Source of the DNA: Ignavibacteria bacterium UBA6906
GTDB taxonomy: Bacteria > Bacteroidota > Ignavibacteria > UBA10030 > UBA6906
Direction: 5' to 3'
DNA length: 6,300 bases
Assembly: GCA_002451155.1 (NCBI GenBank)
Contig: DKBG01000329.1
Span: 1 to 6,300 of the forward strand
Position 1 is the stretch's first letter; each line of letters starts with the position of its first letter. Shown here one piece after another: positions 1 to 5,916 of the stretch. The position numbers were made by a program, and so were the translations under genes. Under the pieces are notes generated by a model, which worked only from the letters and a program-made list of their open reading frames with translations, did not search any database and was not told the DNA's origin.

Positions 1-551
1 AAATTAAGATCGGCGGGTTCGGCGGGCAGGGAGTGATTTTGAGCGGCTACATTCTCGGCCGGGCTGCCACCATTTACGACACACGCCACGCCACCATGAT
101 TCAGGCCTTCGGCCCTGAGGCGCGCGGGAGCGCATGCAGTGTTCAGCTTATCGTCTCATCGGATCCCATCGATTATCCGTACATCACATTGCCAAATATC
201 CTGGTGGTGATGTCCCAGGAGGCCTACAGCAAATTCGCTCCGGAGCTCGCACCCGGAGGAATCCTCATCACGGAAAAGGAACTCGTAAGCCCGCACGGGC
301 TTCGGAAGGATATCACGCACCTTGCCATTCCCGCCACGCGGATCGCAGAGGAGCTCGGGAGGAGACTGGTGCTGAACATCGTCATGATGGGGTTTCTCGC
401 TGCCGTGACCGAGGTCGTCAGCCGCGATTCGATGCAGAAGGCGGTGATGGCCTCCGTTCCGAAAGGAACTGAAGAGCTAAATCTCAAGGCGTTTGAAAAG
501 GGTTTCGAATACGGTGTGAAGGTCAGGGAAGGTGCGGGGGTTCCGGATTGA
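1..551 (+). CDS. korC: 2-oxoacid:ferredoxin oxidoreductase, gamma subunit (5' end cut by window)
   Basis: This is the gamma subunit of a thiamine-pyrophosphate 2-oxoacid:ferredoxin oxidoreductase, a cytoplasmic complex that oxidatively decarboxylates a 2-oxoacid to an acyl-CoA and reduces ferredoxin. The reading frame is open from base 3, so 182 residues are visible and probably only a few N-terminal ones are missing, since the family is usually about 180-190 residues. The glycine-rich GGFGGQG motif is at visible residues 4-10. The hallmark FGPEARGSACSVQ stretch and a later LPNILVVMSQEAY segment match the family. A GTG at 33 lies inside the conserved motif and is not the start. The catalytic alpha and beta subunits should lie upstream, outside the window. 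Substrate choice (2-oxoglutarate, branched-chain oxoacids or pyruvate) cannot be read from this subunit alone; korC is the most likely assignment. Confidence 0.9.
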   Translation, partial: IKIGGFGGQGVILSGYILGRAATIYDTRHATMIQAFGPEARGSACSVQLIVSSDPIDYPYITLPNILVVMSQEAYSKFAPELAPGGILITEKELVSPHGLRKDITHLAIPATRIAEELGRRLVLNIVMMGFLAAVTEVVSRDSMQKAVMASVPKGTEELNLKAFEKGFEYGVKVREGAGVPD

Positions 552-552
552 C

Positions 553-568
553 CAGACTGCCGAGTCTG
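553..568 (+). other. Short hairpin just after the korC stop codon
   Basis: CAGACT and AGTCTG form a perfect 6-bp stem around a GCCG loop, beginning one base after the TGA at 549-551. No T-run follows, so it is not a standard intrinsic terminator. It could slow transcription or protect the 3' end of the upstream message. The rest of the 123-base gap to the next gene shows no clear promoter. Confidence 0.35.
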
Positions 569-674
569 TCCGAGCAAACACCCGGGCACTCTTCACACAC
601 CGGCTGCATTTCGAATTCCCCGCCTCCCTTGCCCGGTACAGGGTCCGCACCAGCTCATTTATGGGACTGCCCCT

Positions 675-1907
675 ATGACATCGCGTGAGCGTATCCTTGC
701 CGCACTGAATCACAGGCAGCCGGACCGGGTACCTGTCGACTTTTCCGGCCATCGCTCCTCCGGCATCCATGCCATTGCGTACTCGAGGTTGAGAAGATAT
801 CTGGGTTTACCGGAACGCCCCCTCCGCGTTTACGATCCTGTCCAGCAGATGGCCGTCGTTGACGAAGACATCCTCACACGGTTCCATGTCGATACCATAG
901 AGCTGGGCCGGGCGTTTGCAGTCGAGGAGAAATGGTGGCATGACTGGGTTCTCCCCGACGGGACGCCATGCCAGCTTCCCGTCTGGGTGAAGCCCGAGCG
1001 GGACGGGACCCGCTGGGTGATCCGCTCCCCGGAGGGCAGGGTGATCGCTCAGATGCCCGATGGCGCGCTCTATTTCGAACAAACCTATTACCCGTTCCTG
1101 GACGGGGAGGCGAATCACGACAAGATCGCCGAGGCCTTCGACGAGTCGATGTGGACGGGCATTCAGTCGCCTCCAGGCCCAATTGTGAGTGGCCCCGGGG
1201 GAGATCGGGTGATGGTCGAGGGCGCAAGGAGAATGCGGGAAACCACCGATCGGGCGATCCTCGGCCTGTTCGGCGGCAACCTGCTCGAACTCGGGCAATT
1301 CATGTACAGGAATGACAATTTCTTCATGCTGCTCGCGGCGGAACCGGATCGCGCGCATGACTTCCTCGAAAAGCTTGTCGCCGTCCACCTCAAGAACCTT
1401 GAAGAATTCCTGCGGAAGGTTGGCTCCTACATCGACATCATTGTCTTCGGCGATGACCTTGGCATGCAGACCGGTCCGCAGATGTCGCCTGCGATGTACA
1501 GAGAGTTCTTCAAGCCCCGGCATGCCAGGATGTGGAAACGCGCAAAAGAGCTGGCGAATGTGAAGGTTATGCTCCATTGCTGCGGGGGTGTGCGGGAGCT
1601 GCTCGACGATCTTATCGATGCGGGGCTGGACGCGATCAACCCTGTGCAGATCAGCTGCAGAGGGATGGAGGCAGCCGGGCTCAAGAGCGACTTTGGCTCC
1701 GGAATCACTTTTTGGGGTGGGGGATGCGACACACGGGAGATCCTGTCGCGCGGAACCCCGGAAAGCATCAGGAAACACGTTCGCGGGCAGATTGAGACGT
1801 TCAACAGGGAGGGAGGATTCGTGTTCCAGCAGGTGCACAACATCCTTGCCGATGTCCCGCCCGAGAACATCGTCGCGATGTTCGACACGATCGCCGAAAT
1901 GCCCTGA
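675..1907 (+). CDS. URO-D superfamily protein, probable corrinoid methyltransferase type
   Basis: This 410-residue cytoplasmic protein belongs to the uroporphyrinogen decarboxylase superfamily, in the branch containing MtaA/CmuA-type methyltransferases. The N-terminus (ERILAALNHRQPDRVPVDF) is the typical opening of that branch and supports the ATG at 675, although the ribosome site is weak (GGGAC, 7 bases away). Other family landmarks are FGDDLGMQTGPQMSP near residues 258-272, LHCCGG at 300-305, the NPVQ segment near 322, GGGCDTRE at 348-355, and VHNILADVPPENI near the C-terminus. His301, Cys303 and Cys351 could form the HxC...C zinc site that activates thiolates in MtaA-like enzymes. The arginine-rich N-terminal motif of true heme-pathway HemE (MRQAGR) is absent. 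No corrinoid-binding protein is in view, so the methyl donor and acceptor are unknown. It may be co-transcribed with korC, 123 bases upstream. Confidence 0.92.
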   Translation: MTSRERILAALNHRQPDRVPVDFSGHRSSGIHAIAYSRLRRYLGLPERPLRVYDPVQQMAVVDEDILTRFHVDTIELGRAFAVEEKWWHDWVLPDGTPCQLPVWVKPERDGTRWVIRSPEGRVIAQMPDGALYFEQTYYPFLDGEANHDKIAEAFDESMWTGIQSPPGPIVSGPGGDRVMVEGARRMRETTDRAILGLFGGNLLELGQFMYRNDNFFMLLAAEPDRAHDFLEKLVAVHLKNLEEFLRKVGSYIDIIVFGDDLGMQTGPQMSPAMYREFFKPRHARMWKRAKELANVKVMLHCCGGVRELLDDLIDAGLDAINPVQISCRGMEAAGLKSDFGSGITFWGGGCDTREILSRGTPESIRKHVRGQIETFNREGGFVFQQVHNILADVPPENIVAMFDTIAEMP

Positions 1908-1950
1908 GGAGACTATTATCGGGATGGGTGGCCCGCCGAGGTCTACCGGC

Positions 1951-1973
1951 CGCGCACAGTCTTACTGCGCGCG
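1951..1973 (+). other. GC-rich hairpin 44 bases after the URO-D stop codon
   Basis: CGCGCACAGT and ACTGCGCGCG pair over ten positions with one A-C mismatch, closing a CTT loop. The position suits an end-of-transcript structure for the URO-D gene, but no T-run follows. It could be a terminator that does not need a U-tract, an RNA-stability element, or part of a larger structured element. Confidence 0.4.
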
Positions 1974-2040
1974 CTGGGTCTGCCCGGTGGGAGTTGAAAG
2001 CGCCAACGAAGGTACTCTCGTCTCTGCATCAGAGTGTGCT

Positions 2041-2088
2041 GGCCTGCTGCCTCCTGTGAGGCGGCGCCACGGAGGTCCCGACCCTCCG
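2041..2088 (+). other. Two adjacent GC-rich hairpins
   Basis: GCTGCCTC (2046-2053) and GAGGCGGC (2058-2065) pair over 8 bp with one G-T wobble around a CTGT loop, and GGC/GCC at the flanks can extend the stem past a small bulge. Immediately after, CGGAGG (2070-2075) and CCTCCG (2083-2088) form a perfect 6-bp stem with a 7-base loop. A short direct repeat, GCAGCGGC, follows at 2093-2100 and 2103-2110. No function can be assigned. Two tandem stems suggest a structured RNA or a palindromic repeat unit. Confidence 0.4.
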
Positions 2089-2275
2089 CGCCGCAGCGGC
2101 AGGCAGCGGCCTTTCCCTGCTTTGGCCCGTCCATCCCCGCGCGAAAAGTTTTCCACCGCCCGGAATTGCTCCCACCTCAGTTCCAGACAACTCCCTGACA
2201 CCCGGTTTCGATATCCTGGCTGCATCGCGCTCCGTCCAGACCTTCTTGGACGAAACTCCCCCTCGAAAACTCCGT

Positions 2276-2299
2276 CAAGCGGACTTCTCAGTTCGCTTG
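2276..2299 (+). other. Nine-base-pair hairpin
   Basis: CAAGCGGAC (2276-2284) and GTTCGCTTG (2291-2299) pair over nine positions, one of them a G-T wobble, around a TTCTCA loop. There is no T-run after it. It lies inside the gene-free region and has no obvious link to a neighbouring gene. Confidence 0.35.
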
Positions 2300-2486
2300 T
2301 CCGGTGTGTACACGCGTCTCGTCTCGCGCGGGCGCACGGAGGCGTCGCTGGAGGGTGGTTCCAAGGGCCTGAATGTTTTACATAGTTTTCACGAAATATC
2401 TCCAATTTCAGAGGAAAGAATGACATCGCTGTCGGCAGATTGTGTGGTTTTTGGGGGATATTTGCAGTTTGCCGCATGAACTGATG

Positions 2487-2515
2487 TTGGCACTCGAGTT
2501 GTCGGTTGTTATGTG
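2487..2515 (+). promoter_or_regulatory. Possible sigma-70-type promoter of the SH3-domain gene
   Basis: TTGGCA (2487-2492, five of six consensus positions) is separated by 17 bases from TATGTG (2510-2515, only three of six). Transcription would begin near 2522 and leave a leader of about 29 bases containing the AGGTG ribosome site. The -10 box is weak. A TTTACA at 2377-2382 is another -35-like hexamer in the same AT-rich stretch, but it lacks a well-spaced -10. Confidence 0.3.
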
Positions 2516-2536
2516 CCGAATCAGAGAAAAATCTTT

Positions 2537-2541
2537 AGGTG
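2537..2541 (+). promoter_or_regulatory. Ribosome binding site that sets the start at 2551
   Basis: AGGTG lies 9 bases before the ATG at 2551. The longer frame starting with GTG at 2539 would place its start codon inside this site and has no ribosome site of its own, so ATG 2551 is preferred. Confidence 0.55.
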
Positions 2542-2550
2542 CTGTCACCC

Positions 2551-3765
2551 ATGATTGAGAATCAAAACTCCCCCGACCTCTTGGGCAATCTCGCCGGGCA
2601 AATGTCTCCTGCGGTCTCGGAAAAGGTGTCCGACAAAGACCAGCTCTCAAAGTTCTATGTCGATTTCAAGGCGGGCGCCGAGCCTCAGACTACACAATGG
2701 ATTCGTCTCGCCTCACTTGTCGCGAGCCATTCCTTTTCGTGCGACATTGTCATCCGGACACTCGGATCGAAGGAGAGCGTAGCGGATGGCTCAACGTCTC
2801 TTGACAAGCTTGGGGTCGCCATAGCAAGAAAGACCAATGCAAAGTATTGCCCGAGCCGACTTCAGAAAGTGACGAACGGGCTGGATGGATTCTTCGACAG
2901 CGGCGAACGCGGACAGTACAAATTCGACAAATCCTTTCTTCCTGCGAAGGCGCGAGTTCTTGTCATCGGGGATCCCGATACGAAACAGGCGACCTTCGAC
3001 GCAATTACGAAATCCATTCTCGAGGCTCTTCCGGAGGCGGAGGTGAAGATATTCACTCTGGCCTGGCTTGGCGAACATGTGAAGGGAGCTCATCTGGACG
3101 GAAAGTACTTCATGTCGCATGCATCTCCCGCGGGACTCCTGCATGAGGGCTCCGAGGTGCCTGTCGTGCCACCGGCGGTCATGCGGGAAGAGAAAGGGAA
3201 GAGGGGTAAGAAAGAGCCGGCGAAGGGCGCCGCCCGGGCGGCGAAGGGGAAGAAGCATTCCGCGAAAGCACCTGTCCCCGCAAAGGTCGCGAGTCCACCG
3301 CCGCAAACGGATAACCGGAAGAATATTGCGGGCAAGATGTTCATTGGAGCGGCTGCTCTCCTGATTACGGCCCTGGCGATAATGGCTCTCGTGAGCCGGA
3401 GCTGGGTCCCCGGGGAATGGTCCCAACCCGGAGCACAAGATCTCTTTGCCGCCAAGCAGACGCAGCCGATCGTATCACAACCCGTGGCCGCGCCGGCACC
3501 GCCGAAAAAGGCTCCTGAAATACCGGTCGCGAAGAAACCGGAAGGTCCGACGGGTATTGTTACGGTCCCTCGAGCTGGGCTCCGCTCTGGCCCCTCCCTT
3601 TCCTCGAAACCGGTGAAGGTCAGCGTGAAGAGCAACGAGCGCGTTACGATTCTCAGGCGAAAGGCATCGTCTGCCGGCCCCGACTGGATTCAGGTGCGAA
3701 CGAGCAAAGGGACTGTTGGATGGGTCTGGGCCTCTGTCCTGCGCGAAGTGAAACCGAGGAAGTGA
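2551..3765 (+). CDS. Membrane-anchored protein: phosphoribosyltransferase-like domain, one TM helix, SH3b domain
   Basis: I do not recognise this 404-residue protein as a named family. Residues about 33-175 resemble the ComF-type phosphoribosyltransferase fold: a DIVIRTLGS strand-loop (65-73), a helix, then VLVIGDPDTKQATFD (136-150) where an active enzyme would have hydrophobic residues followed by DDxxTTGxT. The first acidic residue and the TTG loop are lost, so catalysis is doubtful. A Lys/Ala-rich linker (about 212-245) precedes a single membrane helix (263-281). A Pro-rich stretch (305-333) leads to a bacterial SH3 domain (335-400) with the usual GLRSGPSLSS and GTVGWVWASVL segments. The basic side before the helix predicts N-terminus in the cytoplasm and the SH3 domain outside, where such domains often bind cell-wall or protein ligands. 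It appears to be a single-gene unit. The next gene converges 86 bases downstream, with no clear terminator in the gap. Coding is confident; the phosphoribosyltransferase link is inference. Confidence 0.85.
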   Translation: MIENQNSPDLLGNLAGQMSPAVSEKVSDKDQLSKFYVDFKAGAEPQTTQWIRLASLVASHSFSCDIVIRTLGSKESVADGSTSLDKLGVAIARKTNAKYCPSRLQKVTNGLDGFFDSGERGQYKFDKSFLPAKARVLVIGDPDTKQATFDAITKSILEALPEAEVKIFTLAWLGEHVKGAHLDGKYFMSHASPAGLLHEGSEVPVVPPAVMREEKGKRGKKEPAKGAARAAKGKKHSAKAPVPAKVASPPPQTDNRKNIAGKMFIGAAALLITALAIMALVSRSWVPGEWSQPGAQDLFAAKQTQPIVSQPVAAPAPPKKAPEIPVAKKPEGPTGIVTVPRAGLRSGPSLSSKPVKVSVKSNERVTILRRKASSAGPDWIQVRTSKGTVGWVWASVLREVKPRK

Positions 3766-3851
3766 TCCCGAACCGCTCAGCTCATTGTGAAGTGGGCCGC
3801 GTTCCAGCCGTCCAGTGCTGACCTGTATTCAATCTCCTGTCCGCCTCTCGT

Positions 3852-5153
3852 TCAGGATCCATTCCGGCCATTGCGACTACCCCCGTCTGATGCGGTGGAC
3901 CGGGCTTCCTGATCTACTCCGCCGGAAAATCTGCCGAAAAGAAATCGGAACATCCAGGAGACCGCGTTCCTTTCCAGCAGAAAGATGAAGCCAGCTGTCA
4001 CGAGGATGCTCGTCACGACGACCACATAGATCGTGTCCTGGATGATCAGGCCCCCCTCGAGACCCAGTTGCAGCGGCAGACTCGCCAGGACAGCGGCTGC
4101 AGTCCCCTTCGGAATGAGCGACCCCATCACAGCAGCGTCCCGCCAGGAGATCACTGATTTCGGAACACCGACTCCGACCGCAGCGAAGCGGGTGAGCAGG
4201 ATTGCGGCAGTCAGGCCAAGCGCAATCATCAGCGTCACTGTATCGGCAAACCGGATGGAGAGGCCAAGGTACACGAAAAAGAAGGTTTTTATGAGAAAGA
4301 CAATCTCTCCGAAGAATGCTTTTTCGACATCGTTGTGTACCAGAGGAGTGAGATTGTACCGTTTCGCCAGCCAGGGGAATTCACGCTCACCGGCATTTCC
4401 GATTGTTATCCCGAATGTCAGGGCGGAGACCGGACCGCTGAATCCGAGGAACTCCGTGACCCCGAAGAGCACAAGCAGAAACGCTGGCGTTGTGAATATG
4501 GCATAACGTAGCTGCCGAATCCGGTTGAGCAGAAGTGACCATGCGAGTCCCCCGATGGCACCGATCAGGAGTGCAAAACCGAGTGAGGAGAAGAGATTCC
4601 CGATAAGATGGCCAACCTGAAACGATTCGAATCGCACGGCGTTCAGGATCGCGAGGCTCAGCACGATGCCCAGCGCCTCCCCGAGGGGAGATTCGAGCAT
4701 GAGCGTGGTGTAGGCCTTCGGGGAGAGACTGAGCTGACGGACCACCGGAAAGATGACCGTCGGAGCGGGCGTGGCGAGCACCACGCCGACAAACAGAGAC
4801 AACAGAACCGGCAGACCCATCCAGAAATGCGCCAGAATGCTCACCACCGCGGTGATGAGAACCATGCTTATCAGGGTGATGGTCACAGTCGACCGTAGCG
4901 ATCCTCCCAGCTGCTCGATGCGCAGATCGAGCCCCCCCTCAAATAGGATGATCACCAGGGCGATGGAGGTGAAAACTCCTCCAACTTTCCCAAAATCCTC
5001 GGGGGTAACGATATGCAGCACCGGGCCGAGAACAAGGCCTATCACGATGAGATAGACCACGTCCGGGACCCGTGTCTTTTCGAACAGGAAGACGAACAGG
5101 TGAGCGAGAAAGACAAGGAGTCCGGCAAAGAGCAACACGAGAGCAGACTCCAT
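3852..5153 (-). CDS. CPA-type cation:proton antiporter with altered ion-site residues
   Basis: This 433-residue inner-membrane protein exchanges protons for a monovalent cation (Na+ or K+) in its family. About a dozen hydrophobic helices fill residues 1-395, followed by a short hydrophilic tail (about 408-433) and no TrkA-N domain. Family landmarks are the VPDVVYLIVIGLVLGP opening helix (29-44), LFEGGLDL (70-77), GFSGPVSALTFGITIGN (237-253), a TM arginine (Arg322) and IPKGTAAAVLAS (347-358). The usual TDP motif reads TPAP (128-131), and the usual ESxxND motif reads ESPLGE (154-159), so the conserved Asp pair is Pro129 and Glu159. The start is ATG 5153 because GGAGG lies 4 bases upstream; the longer GTG start at 5198 adds a hydrophilic, unconserved extension. 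It converges with the SH3-domain gene and diverges from the channel gene. Ion specificity cannot be read. Confidence 0.93.
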   Translation of the reverse strand: MESALVLLFAGLLVFLAHLFVFLFEKTRVPDVVYLIVIGLVLGPVLHIVTPEDFGKVGGVFTSIALVIILFEGGLDLRIEQLGGSLRSTVTITLISMVLITAVVSILAHFWMGLPVLLSLFVGVVLATPAPTVIFPVVRQLSLSPKAYTTLMLESPLGEALGIVLSLAILNAVRFESFQVGHLIGNLFSSLGFALLIGAIGGLAWSLLLNRIRQLRYAIFTTPAFLLVLFGVTEFLGFSGPVSALTFGITIGNAGEREFPWLAKRYNLTPLVHNDVEKAFFGEIVFLIKTFFFVYLGLSIRFADTVTLMIALGLTAAILLTRFAAVGVGVPKSVISWRDAAVMGSLIPKGTAAAVLASLPLQLGLEGGLIIQDTIYVVVVTSILVTAGFIFLLERNAVSWMFRFLFGRFSGGVDQEARSTASDGGSRNGRNGS

Positions 5154-5323
5154 TATTCCTCCGATCCGGTTGATTTTTCCAGGTGACGACGCATCCACGC
5201 GGGGTAGATTGCGTGACGAATCGTCTGTGGCTCTCTGCTGCCCGGTCGTACCATTTCAGAAAGCCGGTACGTGTAGCACAGAATTCCTTCCGGGGGTAGT
5301 ATGGCCGACAGCTGATGTCGACG
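5154..5323 (-). promoter_or_regulatory. Structured 5' leader of the antiporter mRNA (candidate regulatory RNA)
   Basis: If the minus-strand promoter at 5330-5358 is used, the antiporter message has a leader of about 170 bases. It contains a two-part stem: GACGA (5185-5189) with TCGTC (5221-5225), and inside it CACGC (5196-5200) with GCGTG (5211-5215). An alternative self-pairing of GACGA-A-TCGTC at 5215-5225 would exclude both. A further stem pairs CGTACC (5247-5252) with GGTACG (5266-5271). GGAGG for the start codon is at 5158-5162. Mutually exclusive stems near a ribosome site are what a cation-sensing riboswitch would show, but I cannot match a known class. Confidence 0.3.
5158..5162 (-). 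promoter_or_regulatory. Ribosome binding site of the antiporter gene
   Basis: GGAGG on the minus strand, 4 bases before the ATG at 5153-5151, is the strongest ribosome site in the window. It decides the start against the GTG at 5198. Confidence 0.8.
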
Positions 5324-5329
5324 GGAGGA

Positions 5330-5358
5330 ATAATCTCAAAAGTGGAGGCCAAAGTCAA
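5330..5358 (-). promoter_or_regulatory. Promoter candidate for the antiporter
   Basis: On the minus strand TTGACT (5358-5353, five of six consensus positions) is followed after exactly 17 bases by GATTAT (5335-5330, four of six). Transcription would start near 5323. This is upstream of the antiporter and lies back to back with the plus-strand promoter candidate at 5390-5417. Confidence 0.5.
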
Positions 5359-5389
5359 AGGGCTGTATTATCTCTCCCGCTTCGCTGCC

Positions 5390-5417
5390 TTGACATTTGT
5401 CTCCAGGATAGTACTTT
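5390..5417 (+). promoter_or_regulatory. Promoter candidate on the plus strand with perfect -35
   Basis: A perfect TTGACA (5390-5395) is followed after 16 bases by TACTTT (5412-5417), which keeps the most conserved first, second and last positions of the -10 box. The predicted start near 5424 is about 490 bases before the channel gene. It may therefore give a long leader or drive a separate untranslated RNA. Confidence 0.5.
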
Positions 5418-5524
5418 AAAGAGGACAATGTTCGTGTGTGAACGATCGGTACCCGCGATCTACTCCCTGGCTGTGCGGGTCCCGCACCCGATACCTAAGG
5501 ATGGGGGCTGGTTTCATCTGGTCG

Positions 5525-5583
5525 AAAGGGGGGAGCGGCTGTGGGCTTCAGCGAAGAAGGGACATCGCCAATCTCCCCCCTTT
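5525..5583. repeat. Perfect 11-bp inverted repeat, possible REP/MITE-like element
   Basis: AAAGGGGGGAG (5525-5535) and CTCCCCCCTTT (5573-5583) are exact inverse complements around a 37-base centre. The centre itself contains CTTC-AGC-GAAG (5546-5556). A second pair, CTTCAGCGA (5546-5554) and TCGCTGAAG (5614-5622), overlaps it, so alternative foldings exist. The run of T at 5581-5584 after the second arm makes it usable as a terminator on the plus strand. It has no open frame of its own. Small interspersed elements with C-run and G-run ends are common between bacterial genes; copy number elsewhere would decide. Confidence 0.5.
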
Positions 5584-5834
5584 TACCCATTCTGAAAGAT
5601 CTCACGCCCCCTCTCGCTGAAGGAAGACCGGGCAAAGCAGCCAGGCTGTCTCTCTGTTCTCTGCCGGGTCCCGGCCGGTTCCCTTGCGTCGCCTCTGTCC
5701 GGCGTCGTGGGAACGGTGCCAAAGAGCAAGAGGGTATTTGGCATTCGCATCCACCTGTTCACGTTCGCCGGTTTCCTGAACGCATCCCTCAGGGACGGAG
5801 CATGGGCATTATGCCTGGTGCTGAGCCGGGTCAG

Positions 5835-5846
5835 TCTCCATGGAGA
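5835..5846. repeat. 12-bp perfect palindrome
   Basis: TCTCCATGGAGA reads the same on both strands, 70 bases before the channel start. It has the symmetry of a dimeric regulator's operator, but a palindrome of this size can also occur by chance. Confidence 0.3.
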
Positions 5847-5861
5847 GAACGTCGGACGCGT

Positions 5862-5880
5862 GCCCCCCTTCCCCAGGGGC
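5862..5880. repeat. G/C-run hairpin upstream of the channel gene
   Basis: GCCCC (5862-5866) and GGGGC (5876-5880) pair around a C-rich 9-base loop. The C-run/TT/C-run/G-run layout resembles the arms of the inverted repeat at 5525-5583 and may be a related, partial repeat end. It ends 36 bases before the ATG of the channel gene. Confidence 0.35.
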
Positions 5881-5916
5881 GGCTGTTCGTATTGAGAAGA
5901 AAAGGATCCGTTGTCT

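Larger units (their letters stand above)
1908..2538. other. Long gene-free region with dense hairpins and an AT-richer 3' end
   Basis: About 630 bases separate the URO-D gene from the SH3-domain gene. Open frames crossing it on either strand give low-complexity Arg/Pro/Ser-rich translations without recognisable motifs or good ribosome sites, so I treat it as non-coding. The first two thirds are GC-rich and contain several inverted repeats, listed separately. From about 2370 the base composition becomes clearly AT-richer, as expected for the control region of the gene at 2551. I see no tRNA or named riboswitch here. Confidence 0.6.
5418..5916. other. Gene-free region before the channel gene
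   Basis: About 500 bases without a credible gene. Short frames across it translate into Pro/Arg-rich strings such as PPFPRGG, typical of reading through GC-rich palindromic repeats. It contains a near-gapless palindrome GTGCGGG-T-CCCGCAC at 5473-5487, the 11-bp inverted repeat at 5525-5583, GTTCCC/GGGAAC at 5678-5683 and 5709-5714 with an inner CGCC/GGCG stem, GGCAT-T-ATGCC at 5805-5815, and palindromes close to the channel gene listed separately. Confidence 0.55.

Noticed and set aside
807..1838. 343-residue open frame on the minus strand opposite the URO-D gene
   Set aside because: It is a shadow of a gene with clear family motifs on the plus strand; its own translation has no recognisable domain and no ribosome site.
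675..1907. Annotation as heme-pathway uroporphyrinogen decarboxylase (HemE)
   Set aside because: The HemE N-terminal arginine motif is missing and the length and HxC...C residues fit the methyltransferase-type branch.
2041..2110. CRISPR-like array
   Set aside because: The repeats are inverted or short and irregular, with no regular repeat-spacer pattern and no cas gene nearby.
1588..2385. 265-residue plus-strand frame crossing the URO-D 3' end and the intergenic region
   Set aside because: Arg/Ser/Pro-rich low-complexity translation that starts inside another gene; typical of GC-rich out-of-frame reading.
1962..2477. 171-residue minus-strand frame filling the gap before the SH3-domain gene
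   Set aside because: No motif, no clear ribosome site, Arg/Pro-rich composition and a path through several hairpins; not convincing as a gene.
2246..2479. 77-residue plus-strand frame before the SH3-domain gene
   Set aside because: No recognisable domain or ribosome site, and it spans the probable promoter region.
3766..3851. Bidirectional terminator in the 86-base convergent gap
   Set aside because: I looked for a stem with flanking A- and T-runs and found none that is convincing.
5428..5595. Short frame of about 55 residues right after the plus-strand promoter candidate
   Set aside because: The purine-rich stretch is only 2 bases before the ATG and the frame runs through the inverted repeat, so translation is unlikely.
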